Assembly: GCA_017524725.1 (NCBI GenBank)
Contig: JAFXUZ010000005.1
Location: 1 to 64,000, forward strand
Length of the DNA stretch: 64,000 nt
Source: Clostridia bacterium
GTDB lineage: Bacteria > Bacillota > Clostridia > Christensenellales > Aristaeellaceae
Direction: 5' to 3'
Part shown: one piece after another, positions 17,273 through 26,941 of the stretch
Numbering within the stretch: position 1 is the first letter of the stretch
Layout of the letters: every line of letters begins with the position of its first letter
Position numbers and translations under genes: made by a program
The notes under the pieces: generated by a model
Seen by the model: only the letters and a program-made list of their open reading frames with translations
What the model was told of the DNA's origin: nothing
Database searches by the model: none

Positions 17273-18175
17273 ATGAGCGTTCAGGGAAAAGCGTTGGCCC
17301 GTAAACCCCGAAAAAAGATGGGCATCGATCGGAAACGGTCACTGGAAGCGTATATTTTTTTGATCCCGTGGCTGATCGGCATCTGCGTATTCTTTGCGTA
17401 TCCCATCTTCACGTCAATACGCCTGTCCTTTTCAAAGATCACGTCCTTCAAGGGCTTGATCACCGAATGGGTGGGGCTGACCAACTACGAATACATCTTT
17501 TTCTATGATATCAATTTTGTGCCCACGTTTCTGCAGGTAGTGCTGGATACGCTGCTGAACACGCCGCTGTGCATCGTGTTTTCCCTGGTCATCGCGATCC
17601 TGATCAACCGGAAAATGGTGGGGCGCGGGTTCTTCCGTACGGCGTTCTTCATTCCCGTGCTGCTGGGAAGCGGCTATATTATGAAGCAGCTGCTGGGCAT
17701 GGGCGCGGACGGCACCACCATCACCACGGGTATTATGGTGCCCCGGCTGATCGCCGATCTGCTGGGCGTGAGCATCACGGAAGTGGTGCAGGGCTTCCTG
17801 GACCGGATCACGGTGGTGCTGTGGAAGAGCGGCGTGCAGATCGTTTTGTTCCTGGCGGGATTGCAGGGCATTTCCGGTTCCCTGTATGAGGCCGCCAAGG
17901 TGGACGGGGCCACGGAATGGGAGATGTTCTGGAAGATCACGCTGCCCATGATCACCCCCATTATCCTGATGAACATCGTGTACACCATCGTGGCTTTCTT
18001 TACCGATGGCACGAATCCCATGGTGGACTACATTTACAAAATGAATTTCACCAACCAGATGTACGAAAGCGCGGCGGCCATGAGCTGGATCTATTTCATC
18101 TTCGCCCTGGTGCTGTGCGGTGCGGCTATCCTGCTCATGCGCCGCCACGTGTACGATTCCGGCAGCAAGAATTAA
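17273..18175 (+). CDS. Sugar ABC importer permease, MalF type (importer 2)
   Basis: 300 residues with six predicted membrane helices after a basic N-terminus. The ATPase-docking loop reads YEAAKVDGATEWEMFWKITL. The start has AAGGAGG at good distance. It begins the second importer, 57 bp after the DUF5696 gene, and is followed after 19 bp by the MalG-type gene. The layout permease-permease-binding protein resembles the LplB/LplC/LplA and YteP/YtcP/YtcQ sets of bacilli, the latter known for rhamnogalacturonan oligomers. That similarity is from architecture only. Confidence 0.87.
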   Translation: MSVQGKALARKPRKKMGIDRKRSLEAYIFLIPWLIGICVFFAYPIFTSIRLSFSKITSFKGLITEWVGLTNYEYIFFYDINFVPTFLQVVLDTLLNTPLCIVFSLVIAILINRKMVGRGFFRTAFFIPVLLGSGYIMKQLLGMGADGTTITTGIMVPRLIADLLGVSITEVVQGFLDRITVVLWKSGVQIVLFLAGLQGISGSLYEAAKVDGATEWEMFWKITLPMITPIILMNIVYTIVAFFTDGTNPMVDYIYKMNFTNQMYESAAAMSWIYFIFALVLCGAAILLMRRHVYDSGSKN

Positions 18176-18194
18176 AGAGGGGAGGGAAGAAAGC

Positions 18195-19151
18195 ATGTCC
18201 ACAGTCACGGCCAAAGGCGGCGGCAGGAAAAGCAAGGCGGCCCGCATTGCCAAAACCTTTTCCCTGCGCCTGGGTTTCTATTTCCTGCTTTGTGCATTAA
18301 GCTTCATTTTCCTTTATCCCTTTATCACCATGATCGTCAAATCCCTCATGACGGACGACGATCTGTATAATATCACGGTAAAATGGCTGCCTTCTCAGGC
18401 TACCTGGAGCAACTACGATATCGCGTTTCGCCGGATGCGCTTCAAAGCCTATGTGTGGAACAATGTGATCGTGTGCGGTGTGGCTACGCTGGGCCATATC
18501 CTGTCCTGCTCCCTCACCGGCTATGCCTTTGCCCGCTACAGGTTCAGACTGAAAAACTTCCTGTTCGCGCTGGTGATCCTGATGATGATCGTGCCGGTGC
18601 AGGTGATCATCTTTCCGCTTTACAAGCAGTATTCCGATTGGGGATGGCTGAACACCAAGAACATTTTGAGCTTCCTTCCCCTGGTGGTGCCCACTTTCTT
18701 CGGCATGGGATTGAACGGCGGCTTTTTCATCTTCCTGTTCCGGCAGTTCTTTATGGGCCTGCCCTATGAAATGGAGGAGGCGGCCCGGGTGGACGGCTGC
18801 GGCCCCATACGCACCTACGCCCGCATCATGCTGCCCATGGCCCAGGCTCCGCTGCTGGTTTGCAGCGTGCTTTCGCTGGTATGGCACTGGAACGACTATT
18901 TTGAACCCGGCGTGTATATCACCGCCCCCGCGTACCGCATGCTTCCCAGCGTGCTTCCCAATCTGTACGCGCTGCTCAACCAGGAAAACCATACCATGAT
19001 CCAGGTGAACGAATTGGAAGGGATCGTGTTTAACGAGGCCATGCTCATGGCCGCCACCTTCCTGTGTATCCTGCCCATCCTGATCGCCTACCTCATTTTG
19101 CAGCGCCGGTTTATGGAGGGCGTGGAACGCTCCGGCCTGACCGGTATGTAA
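18195..19151 (+). CDS. Sugar ABC importer permease, MalG type (importer 2)
   Basis: 318 residues with six membrane helices. The EAA loop is EEAARVDGCGPIRTYARIML, followed by the family motif WHWNDYFEPGVY. I chose the ATG at 18195 because GGGGAGGGAAG precedes it; the frame extends upstream to 18120 but would overlap the previous gene by 56 bp. It partners the permease at 17273-18175. About 107 bp separate it from the binding-protein gene. That gap holds only small inverted repeats (AGCGGC/GCCGCT near 19216) and no convincing terminator. Confidence 0.87.
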   Translation: MSTVTAKGGGRKSKAARIAKTFSLRLGFYFLLCALSFIFLYPFITMIVKSLMTDDDLYNITVKWLPSQATWSNYDIAFRRMRFKAYVWNNVIVCGVATLGHILSCSLTGYAFARYRFRLKNFLFALVILMMIVPVQVIIFPLYKQYSDWGWLNTKNILSFLPLVVPTFFGMGLNGGFFIFLFRQFFMGLPYEMEEAARVDGCGPIRTYARIMLPMAQAPLLVCSVLSLVWHWNDYFEPGVYITAPAYRMLPSVLPNLYALLNQENHTMIQVNELEGIVFNEAMLMAATFLCILPILIAYLILQRRFMEGVERSGLTGM

Positions 19152-19258
19152 TGATCGGTGAGAAATCCGTTTTGGCGGATCATGATAAACGCCGGACTCT
19201 TTATCCCGTTCCCAAGCGGCCGAATGCCGCTGGAAATATTTTAAAGGAGGTTTTCTCT

Positions 19259-20890
19259 ATGAAGAAAATCGTGGCGCTCCTGTTGGTTCTGGCTATGCTG
19301 CTGGCAATGGGCAGCATGGCTCTGGCCGCCGATAAGGTGACCTACTATGTGCGCGGCGGTACCGCCGAGTACGAACCCTACATCTATCCCGGCCTGGTTG
19401 GTCTGCTGAAGATCCAGGAAATGGCGGATGTGGAAATCGACTGGACGGTCGTATGCGGCAATGGCGATGAGATCCATGCCCAGTACCTGTCCATGCTGTC
19501 CAGCGGCAAGTATCCGGACATCATCCAGTGGCAGCACAACAACGACTATGTGGGCGGCGTGAGCCAATTGTACAACGACGGCATCATCATCGAGCTGAAT
19601 GATGTGATCGATAAGTACATGCCCAACTATAAGGCGCTGCTGGAAGCTCATCCCGAAGTGGCCAAGACCCTGAAGGACGACGAAGGCCGTTACCTGTATT
19701 TCACCGTGATCAACCCCCTGAGCACGCCCGATGAAAAGGTGGCCGCTACCTGGTGGGGACTCCAGGGCCGCAAGGACTGGATGGAGAACGTGGGCATTGA
19801 AGAATTGCCCACCACCATCGACGGCTGGTACGAGATGCTGGTTGCCTTCCGGGATCTGGATCCCAACGGCAACGGCGAACAGGATGAGATCCCCTTCGAC
19901 GCCGGTCAGAACGGCCTGGTGTACTTTATGCCCGCTTATGATATCGTAAACGGCGCTTACATCAATCCCGACACCGGCAAGGTGGGCTTCGGCGAATATA
20001 CCCAGAACTACAAGGAATACCTGGAGACCATGAACAAGTGGTACTCCGAAGGCCTGATCAAGGATATCTGGCTGGAGGACGGTTCCATCGCCACCGCCAC
20101 CGAAAAGGATTCCGACATTTACGCCGACCTGGCCGGTTCCTGGATGGGCCTGAGCAACTATTGGGAACAGCGCCTGCCCCAGGTCCTGGAAAAGAACCCC
20201 AACGCGGATTTCGTCTCCTATCCCTGGGTTGAAGACGCGCAGGGCCGCGTGTATGCCTGTGATTACAACATCGGCTACGGCGACCGCTACACCGCCTGCA
20301 TCTCCGTGGACTGCAAGAACGTGGAAGCTGCCGCCCGCCTGATCGACGCCATGTACACCGAGGAAGGCACCAACTGCACCACCTGGGGCATCGTGGACGG
20401 CGATCCCATCCTGACCTCCCGTGAAGATACCGCCTGGACCCAGGGCAACGGCACCTACACCGTGGATGAAAACGGCGTGAAGCACGAAACCGAATGGGCC
20501 AACAAGATGACCGAAAACTTCTATGACGGCGCGTTCGCCAACAAATATCGTTATGCCATGAGCCACGTGAGCTTCCCCCGCTGGGGCGCCGGTGATTATC
20601 TGGCCGCTACCCGCGAGCAGCGCTATGTGGATTCCTGCAAGCTGTGGGCTTCCGCCGACAATGGTCTGGAATATCCCGCCGCGATCGTGCTGAGCGTGGA
20701 CGCCCAGAAGGCCGCCGCTCCCCAGCTGGACGACATCAACAGCTACATTGCCGAAATGACCAAGAAGTTCATCAGCGGTGATGAACCCCTGACCAACTTC
20801 GACAACTATCTGGATCAGCTCCAGAAGATGGGCATGGAAGACCTGATCGCCGCCTATCAGGCCGCGTACGACAGCTTCATGGCCCGGTAA
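19259..20890 (+). CDS. Sugar ABC solute-binding protein (importer 2)
   Basis: 543 residues, the size of LplA/YtcQ-type binding proteins. The ATG at 19259 follows AAAGGAGG and starts a classic type I signal peptide (MKKIVALLLVLAMLLA..., ALA-ADK). No lipobox Cys is present, which is unusual for a Gram-positive binding protein. The mature protein has the family features SGKYPDIIQW near the N-terminus, a calcium-like loop DLDPNGNGEQDEIPFD, and a Trp/Tyr-rich ligand region. It is the last gene of the importer block, followed by a strong terminator. Its likely ligand is a pectin-derived oligosaccharide, judged from the neighbouring enzymes. Confidence 0.88.
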   Translation: MKKIVALLLVLAMLLAMGSMALAADKVTYYVRGGTAEYEPYIYPGLVGLLKIQEMADVEIDWTVVCGNGDEIHAQYLSMLSSGKYPDIIQWQHNNDYVGGVSQLYNDGIIIELNDVIDKYMPNYKALLEAHPEVAKTLKDDEGRYLYFTVINPLSTPDEKVAATWWGLQGRKDWMENVGIEELPTTIDGWYEMLVAFRDLDPNGNGEQDEIPFDAGQNGLVYFMPAYDIVNGAYINPDTGKVGFGEYTQNYKEYLETMNKWYSEGLIKDIWLEDGSIATATEKDSDIYADLAGSWMGLSNYWEQRLPQVLEKNPNADFVSYPWVEDAQGRVYACDYNIGYGDRYTACISVDCKNVEAAARLIDAMYTEEGTNCTTWGIVDGDPILTSREDTAWTQGNGTYTVDENGVKHETEWANKMTENFYDGAFANKYRYAMSHVSFPRWGAGDYLAATREQRYVDSCKLWASADNGLEYPAAIVLSVDAQKAAAPQLDDINSYIAEMTKKFISGDEPLTNFDNYLDQLQKMGMEDLIAAYQAAYDSFMAR

Positions 20891-20915
20891 TTCAACATAA
20901 TCGCAAAACCCTTCG

Positions 20916-20951
20916 CCGGGGCTGTCGGACTCAACCGGCAGCCCCGGTTTT
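20916..20951 (+). terminator. Rho-independent terminator after importer 2
   Basis: Stem CCGGGGCTGTCGG (20916-20928) / CCGGCAGCCCCGG (20935-20947) followed by TTTT. It separates the importer block from the hydrolase block, but the next start is only 25 bp away, so partial read-through is likely to feed the downstream genes. Confidence 0.8.
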
Positions 20952-20975
20952 GACGCTGCTGTTGGAGGCGGAATC

Positions 20976-23237
20976 ATGAACAGCTTGTGGTATCGCAAAC
21001 CGGCATCCGACTGGAACGAAGCCCTGCCGCTGGGAAACGGCCGCATGGGGGCCATGGTGTTCGGAGGAACGCTCATCGAGCGCATTTCCATGAACGAGGA
21101 CAGCCTGTGGTACGGCGGTTTTCGCAATCGGGTCAACCCTGATGCCAGGAAAAACCTGCCCCGCATCCGGCAATTGCTGCGGGAGGACAAAATCCGGGAA
21201 GCCACCCGACTGGCGGAGGAAGCCCTCACCGCTGTGCCCAACGGGGAGCGGCACTACGAAACGCTTTGTGATGTGATCCTGCAGCAGCTGGACGGGACCC
21301 CTCCTGCCTGTATGCATGGCCTGCGGGGACTGTTTAAGCAGGATATGGATCGTTTCGCCGTAGCCACGGAACATTATCGACGCTCGCTGGATATTGATAC
21401 GGGCATCGCCCGGACGGAATACGAAATGAAAGGGAAAACGTGTTCCCGGGAATGCTTCGTTTCCTATCCCCACCAGGTCATGGCCATGCGGTACCGGGGC
21501 TTTCCCTGCCGGCTGATCGTAAGCCGAAGCGTGTACATGGATCGTATTTTCGCCCTGGATGACCATACCCTGGCCATGACGGGCCAAACCGGCGACGGAG
21601 GCGTTTCCTGGGCGGTGGTATGCCGGTGCGTGGGGGACGGCGCTGAGACGGTGGGTGGCATCATCCGCTGCCCGGAGGCGTGCGATCTCTATCTGGCTGC
21701 CGCTACCGCGTTTTATGAAGCCGATCCCCTTTCCGCCTGTGTAAAACAGCTGGACTCTGCGGAAAAGACGGGCTATGAAGCGCTGAAAACCGCCCACGTT
21801 CGGGATGTGGAAAGCCGCATGGCCGCCTGTGTTCTGCGTTTGGAAACAGATCCGGATCCGGAAAGCCTGCCCACCGATGAACGGCTTGCACGTTATGCCC
21901 GGGGAATGGAGGATAACGGCCTGGAGGCGCTGTACTTTGCCTATGGGCGGTATCTGCTTTTCTCCTGCTCCCGGCCCGGCAGCCTGCCCGCCAATCTGCA
22001 GGGCGTATGGAATGAGGATTTCCGTCCCCCCTGGGACGGGAAATATACCATCAACATCAACACGGAAATGAACTATTGGCCGGCGGAATGCTGCGGCCTG
22101 AGCGAATGCCATGTGCCGCTGTTTGATCATCTGAAGCGGATGCGGCCCCATGGGGAAGCCGTAGCCCGGGAAATGTACGGGATCGACCGGGGCTGGGTGG
22201 CCCACCACAACACCGATCTGTGGGGAGACTGCGCGCCGCAGGATATTTACCCCGCCGCTACCTATTGGCCTATGGGCGCAGCCTGGCTGAGCCTGCATAT
22301 CGCCGAACGCTGGCGCTTTACGGGGGATCAAAAGTTTCTTGCGGAACATTATTCCCTGATGGAAAGCGCGGCGGAATTCCTGGCGGATTACCTGACGGAA
22401 GAAGGCGGGGAAATCTTCATCAGTCCTTCCACTTCTCCGGAGAACGTGTATATCACGCCCTCCGGGGAAAGCGGCAGCCTGACGGACCGGGCGGCCATGG
22501 ACCAGCAGATTTTGTGGGAGCTTATGACGGCGCTGGAGGAATGCGGCGGGGCGCTGGGCCGGAACGTTGAAAAATGGGCGTCCTTAAAAGCCAAATTGCG
22601 GCCTGTGCAGATCGAAAACGGGCTGATCAGGGAATGGCTGCGTCCCTGCCGGGACGCCTGCCCCGGGCACCGGCACATGAGCCACCTGTTCGCCCTTTTC
22701 CCCGGACATGGCATTACGCCTGCAAATCCGGAGGAATTTGCCGCGGCCCGGGCCACCATCGAAAACCGGCTGAAAAACGGCGGGGGCCATACCGGCTGGA
22801 GCCGGGCCTGGATCATTTGCCTCTGGGCCCGATTGACGGACGGGGAACAGGCGGGGGAAAATATCCGGCTTCTGCTGACAAATTCGACCCTGCCCAATTT
22901 GCTGGACAATCATCCGCCCTTCCAGATCGACGGAAACTTTGGGGCGATCGCGGGCATGGCGGAAATGCTGCTGCAAAGCCAGGAAGGCGTTTTGCGCATC
23001 CTGCCCGCCCTGCCGGAGCGCTGGAAACGGGGAAGCGTAAAGGGACTGCGCGCAAGGGGCGGCTTTACGGTGGACGTGGATTGGCGGGAAAACGGGTGGG
23101 AAGCGCGGATCCTGCCCGGGCGGGACGGTACGCTTTCTCTTTGGGACGGACGGACGTTCCCATGCGAAGCGGGAAAACCCGTGACCGTAAGCGGTTTAAG
23201 ATCTGCAAACGCCGTCAATAACGGAGGGACACCATGA
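20976..23237 (+). CDS. GH95-family glycosidase (alpha-L-fucosidase / alpha-L-galactosidase type)
   Basis: 753 residues, no signal peptide, so cytoplasmic. The N-terminus [20 protein letters not shown] is the family hallmark and starts the beta-sandwich. The (alpha/alpha)6 barrel follows, with the residues known from bifidobacterial AfcA: two base-assisting Asn (N360 and N362 in [10 protein letters not shown]), the acid E489 in SPENVY, and D652 in IDGNFGA. The family inverts alpha-1,2-L-fucosides, and some members act on alpha-L-galactose. In a pectin locus the substrate could be L-galactosyl or fucosyl decorations of rhamnogalacturonan or xyloglucan. GGAGG precedes the ATG. The stop overlaps the next start as ATGA. 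Confidence 0.88.
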   Translation: MNSLWYRKPASDWNEALPLGNGRMGAMVFGGTLIERISMNEDSLWYGGFRNRVNPDARKNLPRIRQLLREDKIREATRLAEEALTAVPNGERHYETLCDVILQQLDGTPPACMHGLRGLFKQDMDRFAVATEHYRRSLDIDTGIARTEYEMKGKTCSRECFVSYPHQVMAMRYRGFPCRLIVSRSVYMDRIFALDDHTLAMTGQTGDGGVSWAVVCRCVGDGAETVGGIIRCPEACDLYLAAATAFYEADPLSACVKQLDSAEKTGYEALKTAHVRDVESRMAACVLRLETDPDPESLPTDERLARYARGMEDNGLEALYFAYGRYLLFSCSRPGSLPANLQGVWNEDFRPPWDGKYTININTEMNYWPAECCGLSECHVPLFDHLKRMRPHGEAVAREMYGIDRGWVAHHNTDLWGDCAPQDIYPAATYWPMGAAWLSLHIAERWRFTGDQKFLAEHYSLMESAAEFLADYLTEEGGEIFISPSTSPENVYITPSGESGSLTDRAAMDQQILWELMTALEECGGALGRNVEKWASLKAKLRPVQIENGLIREWLRPCRDACPGHRHMSHLFALFPGHGITPANPEEFAAARATIENRLKNGGGHTGWSRAWIICLWARLTDGEQAGENIRLLLTNSTLPNLLDNHPPFQIDGNFGAIAGMAEMLLQSQEGVLRILPALPERWKRGSVKGLRARGGFTVDVDWRENGWEARILPGRDGTLSLWDGRTFPCEAGKPVTVSGLRSANAVNNGGTP

Positions 23238-24502
23238 ACATTCGGGATTATGCGGCATTCAGCCGAAACGGGCAGGATTGGACGGAGGCTTTCCAACGCG
23301 CGATCGCCGGCCTGAAAAACCAGGGCGGCGGCGTACTGTGTGTTCCGGCTGGGATATATCCTACCGGTCCCATTCGCTTATACGATGATATGACGCTGAA
23401 CATCGAATCCGGGGCAGTCCTGCGCTTTCACCGGGACGAAGCGGCGTTCCCTCTGACAGCGCTGGAATTTGAAGGAACAGCCGGTCCGGTATATCAGGCC
23501 TGTATCTATGCCGAAAAAGCAAAAAATGTGTGTGTGACCGGCTATGGTACAGTGGACGGCCAGGGCAGCTATTGGTGGGATAAAATGTTTGCCCATGAGC
23601 TGGCGCATCCAAGGCCCTGCCTGGTGTGCTTCTCGGAATGCGAGCATGTGGTGCTTGAAAACGTTACGCTGACCGACTCTCCTGCCTGGACGGTGCATCC
23701 TCTGCGCTGTCGGAACGTGGTGATCCGGGGCCTGTACATCAGGAATCCCGCCGATTCTCCCAATACGGACGGTATCAATCCCAACGCCTGCCGGGACGTA
23801 AGGATCAGCGACTGTACCATTGACGTGGGAGACGACTGCATCGCCATCAAATCCGGTACGGAAGCCACCCCCAACCGCCGGCCCTGTGAGAGGATCATCA
23901 TTTCCAACTGCCATTTTCTGCATGGCCATGGCGGCGTGGTGCTGGGCAGCGAAATGAGCGGGGATATCCGCAATGTGGTGGTGTCCTCCTGCGTGTTTCA
24001 TGAAACGGACCGGGGTATCCGCCTGAAGACCCGCCGGGGACGGGGCGGCGTGGTGGAAGGCATCCAGCTGAACAACCTGATCATGGAAAGGGTCATGTGC
24101 CCCTTTGTGTTCAATATGTACTATTTCTGCGGCGCGGACGGCAAAATGAAGCATGTTTGGGACAAAGCGCCGTATCCCGTCACCGAGGCCACCCCCTGCC
24201 TGAGGGATGTGTCCATCACGGGCGTTCGAGCCAGGGACTGCACGGCCTGTGCCGGGTTCTTTTACGGGCTGAAGGAAATGCCCGTGGAAGGCATAACCAT
24301 GCGGGATGTGATCATCGAAATGACGGACGGACCGGCAGGATATCCCGCCATGATGGAAGGATGCCCGAAAATGCGGCGTGCGGGCTTCTTTCTTAGAAAC
24401 GCGGTAAATGTGGACCTGACGGGCGTCAAGGTCCATGGCGCGGACGCCTGGCTGGATGCCGACGACAGTGTACGGCTTGATTTTCCGCTTCACGATCGAT
24501 AG
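23234..24502 (+). CDS. GH28 polygalacturonase-family enzyme
   Basis: 422 residues forming a right-handed beta-helix. The GH28 active-site motifs are all present: SPNTDG (N177-D179), [10 protein letters not shown] (D200, D201), [10 protein letters not shown] (catalytic His about H232) and RLK (R263-K265; RIK in most members). The family hydrolyses alpha-1,4 bonds in homogalacturonan or rhamnogalacturonan, including exo-acting and unsaturated forms. No signal peptide, so an exo-acting intracellular enzyme on imported oligomers is likely. The start overlaps the GH95 stop (ATGA), implying coupled translation. Confidence 0.9.
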   Translation: MNIRDYAAFSRNGQDWTEAFQRAIAGLKNQGGGVLCVPAGIYPTGPIRLYDDMTLNIESGAVLRFHRDEAAFPLTALEFEGTAGPVYQACIYAEKAKNVCVTGYGTVDGQGSYWWDKMFAHELAHPRPCLVCFSECEHVVLENVTLTDSPAWTVHPLRCRNVVIRGLYIRNPADSPNTDGINPNACRDVRISDCTIDVGDDCIAIKSGTEATPNRRPCERIIISNCHFLHGHGGVVLGSEMSGDIRNVVVSSCVFHETDRGIRLKTRRGRGGVVEGIQLNNLIMERVMCPFVFNMYYFCGADGKMKHVWDKAPYPVTEATPCLRDVSITGVRARDCTACAGFFYGLKEMPVEGITMRDVIIEMTDGPAGYPAMMEGCPKMRRAGFFLRNAVNVDLTGVKVHGADAWLDADDSVRLDFPLHDR

Positions 24503-24570
24503 CAGATCTATGCCGTGCGCCTCGATGTCCTTTTTATATCTGTCATTTCTTGTATAGGAGGATGAGATTC

Positions 24571-25215
24571 ATGACCATTTTCGTTTGCGGTGATTCCACC
24601 GCGGCCAGCTACACGCCTGAGGAAGCGCCCATTACGGGCTGGGGACAGGTGCTTTGTGAATTTATTCCCGGCGTGCGGATAGAAAACCGGGCCATGGGCG
24701 GCAGGAGCACCAAGTCCTTTTTGAGCGAAGGCAGGCTGCAGAAGATCGAAACGGAAATGCAGCCCGGGGATATCCTGCTGATCCAGTTCACCCATAACGA
24801 TACCAGCGATCTTGTGTGGCGGCATACGGACCCCTGGACCGGCTTTTATCATAACCTGGAGATCTATGTGGATACCGCGATCCTCCATGGAGCCCGGTCC
24901 GTCCTCATGACCCCCATTTGCCGCCGCTACTGGCGGGAAGGAAAGCTGCTGGAATCCCACGGGGAATATCCCGATGCCATTCGGGTGCTGGCTGCCCAGA
25001 GGAACGTGCCGCTCATTGATATCTATGAAAAAAGCACAGCTCTGGTCAGGGCGCTGGGCGACGAGGAAAGCAGAAAGCTGTACCTGTACGCCGAACCGGG
25101 CGTTTATCCCGCTTACCCGAATGGCAGCACCGACGATACCCACACCCAGCGGGCCGGAGCGGAAACCTATGCGCGTATGACCGCGGACGCACTCAAAAAA
25201 TTCGGATTGATCTAA
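24571..25215 (+). CDS. CE12-type SGNH esterase (rhamnogalacturonan acetylesterase-like)
   Basis: 214 residues. The SGNH set is visible: GDSTA with the nucleophile near residue 9, GRSTKSF (block II Gly), THNDTSD (block III Asn), and a late D-x-x-H in TDDTHT. This is the pattern of rhamnogalacturonan acetylesterases, which remove acetyl groups from galacturonate in RG-I. AGGAGG at 24556-24561 fixes the ATG at 24571. No signal peptide. It is followed after 13 bp by a second gene that carries a similar domain as a fusion. Confidence 0.87.
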   Translation: MTIFVCGDSTAASYTPEEAPITGWGQVLCEFIPGVRIENRAMGGRSTKSFLSEGRLQKIETEMQPGDILLIQFTHNDTSDLVWRHTDPWTGFYHNLEIYVDTAILHGARSVLMTPICRRYWREGKLLESHGEYPDAIRVLAAQRNVPLIDIYEKSTALVRALGDEESRKLYLYAEPGVYPAYPNGSTDDTHTQRAGAETYARMTADALKKFGLI

Positions 25216-25228
25216 GGAGGAAACCGCT

Positions 25229-26941
25229 ATGTATATTGTTGCACAGGACGGCAGCGGAGATTTTACTTCTATCCAGCAGGCAATTGATGCCATTCCGGGA
25301 GGCAGGCAGGCGCCGACGATCATTTTGCTGCGCATGGAGGAATTCCGGGAGCGGGTGGTGGTGAATAAGGACAACGTGCGCATCATCGGGGAAGCCCGGG
25401 ACCGCACGGTGATCACCGCGAAGGGCTGCGCCAAGGATCTTAACCCTGACGGCACGGAGCGGGGCACCTTCCTGTCCGCCACCTTCATGGTGACGGGCAA
25501 TAACGTGGAGGTGGAAAACCTGACCATCCGCAACGACGCGGGCGACGGCCGCGACGTGGGACAGGCCGTAGCTGTTTACGCCGCCGGGGATCGGGGCGTG
25601 TGGCGCAATGTGCGCATGATCGCCCATCAGGACACCCTGTTCTGCGGCCCGCTGATGAAAAAGGTGGTGGACTTTATCGCCCCACGGCAGGCTTTGGCGG
25701 AATGCGTGGAATCCGTCGGGGACAGCCCCCTCACCCACAGCCGCCAGTATTTTGAGGATTGCTTCATTCAGGGCGACGTGGACTTTATTTTCGGGCCTTA
25801 CCGCTGCTGGTTTGAGCGCTGCACCCTTTTCATGAACGCCCGGGGAGGACTGTACACCGCCGCCAACACGCCGGAGGAGCAGCCTTACGGCCTGGTGTTC
25901 CATAACTGCAAATTGACCGGCGAATGCGAAGAAGGTAAAGCTTTCCTGGGCCGGCCCTGGCGAAAATTCTCCCGCACGGTGTTTCTGAACTGCGATATGG
26001 ATGCGCACGTTTCCCCCCAGGGCTTTGCCGACTGGGATGAAGCCAAGCCGGTTACGGAACGATATGCAGAATTCGGCACCACCGGGGCCCGGGCGGATCA
26101 ATCCACCCGCCATCCCAGGCAAAAGCGCATGACGGCAGTGGAAGCGTCGGATTACTCCATCCGGGAGGTTATCGGGGGCTATGACCATTGGCAGCCGGAC
26201 AAACGGGTGCCCACATGGTTCCTGTGCGGCGACAGCACCATGGCCGATTACGGGAAAGAGAGGTATCCCATGATGGGCTGGGGGCAGAAGCTGCAGGCCC
26301 GGCTCAACGCTGCCGGAGAAAACGCATATGTGGAAAACTGCGCGGTCAACGGCCGCAGCAGCAAAAGCTTCATCGCCGAAAAGCGGCTGAACTTCATTGA
26401 ACTGTGCTTGCGGAAAGGGGATAAGCTGATCATTTCGTTTTCCCACAACGATGAAAAGCCCGATCCGGAGCGGAATACCGACCCCCGCGTCACCTTCCCG
26501 GAATACCTGTCCATGTATATCGACGCGGCCCGGCGGCAGGGGGCGGAGCCTGTTTTGGTCACGCCTGTCGCCCGCCGGCTTTTTAACGAAAAAGGCAGGC
26601 TGGTGCCTACCCACGGCGCATATCCCGCCGCGATGCGGAATCTGGCGGATTACCGGGGCGTGCGCCTGATCGATCTGGAAAAGGCTACGATGCAGATGGT
26701 GCAGTCGGCGGGCGAGGAAAATTCCAAACACATCTACTGCCATGTGCCCTCCGGCAGCAAAAACTATCCCGACGGCCTTCAGGACAACAGCCACCTGCAG
26801 GAGGAGGGGGCCGGCCGCATCGCCTTGCTTTTCTTGAGCCGGTATTTATCAAACCGGGAGGAACCGGAAGAGGAAATCATAGATGCGGAAATGAACGATT
26901 ACAGTGATCTCATCGCACGGGAGGACAGCGTGCTATGCTGA
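25229..26941 (+). CDS. Pectin methylesterase (CE8) fused to CE12 acetylesterase
   Basis: 570 residues with two enzymes in one chain. Residues 1-~310 are a CE8 beta-helix: DGSGDFTSIQQAI at the N-terminus, QDTL (Q134-D135), GDVDFIFG with nucleophile D185, and LGRPW. Residues ~325-555 are an SGNH CE12 domain: CGDSTMADY, GRSSKSF, SHNDEKPD and DNSHL. CE8 removes methyl esters and CE12 removes acetyl esters from galacturonate, so one polypeptide would strip both. No signal peptide. The last codons overlap the next gene by 7 bp. Fusions of pectin esterases are known in general; this exact order is worth checking. Confidence 0.88.
   Translation: MYIVAQDGSGDFTSIQQAIDAIPGGRQAPTIILLRMEEFRERVVVNKDNVRIIGEARDRTVITAKGCAKDLNPDGTERGTFLSATFMVTGNNVEVENLTIRNDAGDGRDVGQAVAVYAAGDRGVWRNVRMIAHQDTLFCGPLMKKVVDFIAPRQALAECVESVGDSPLTHSRQYFEDCFIQGDVDFIFGPYRCWFERCTLFMNARGGLYTAANTPEEQPYGLVFHNCKLTGECEEGKAFLGRPWRKFSRTVFLNCDMDAHVSPQGFADWDEAKPVTERYAEFGTTGARADQSTRHPRQKRMTAVEASDYSIREVIGGYDHWQPDKRVPTWFLCGDSTMADYGKERYPMMGWGQKLQARLNAAGENAYVENCAVNGRSSKSFIAEKRLNFIELCLRKGDKLIISFSHNDEKPDPERNTDPRVTFPEYLSMYIDAARRQGAEPVLVTPVARRLFNEKGRLVPTHGAYPAAMRNLADYRGVRLIDLEKATMQMVQSAGEENSKHIYCHVPSGSKNYPDGLQDNSHLQEEGAGRIALLFLSRYLSNREEPEEEIIDAEMNDYSDLIAREDSVLC

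Noticed and set aside
19241..21241. 666-codon minus-strand ORF opposite the binding protein and GH95
   Set aside because: Antisense shadow; no start site, and the plus-strand genes have clear family motifs and signal peptide.
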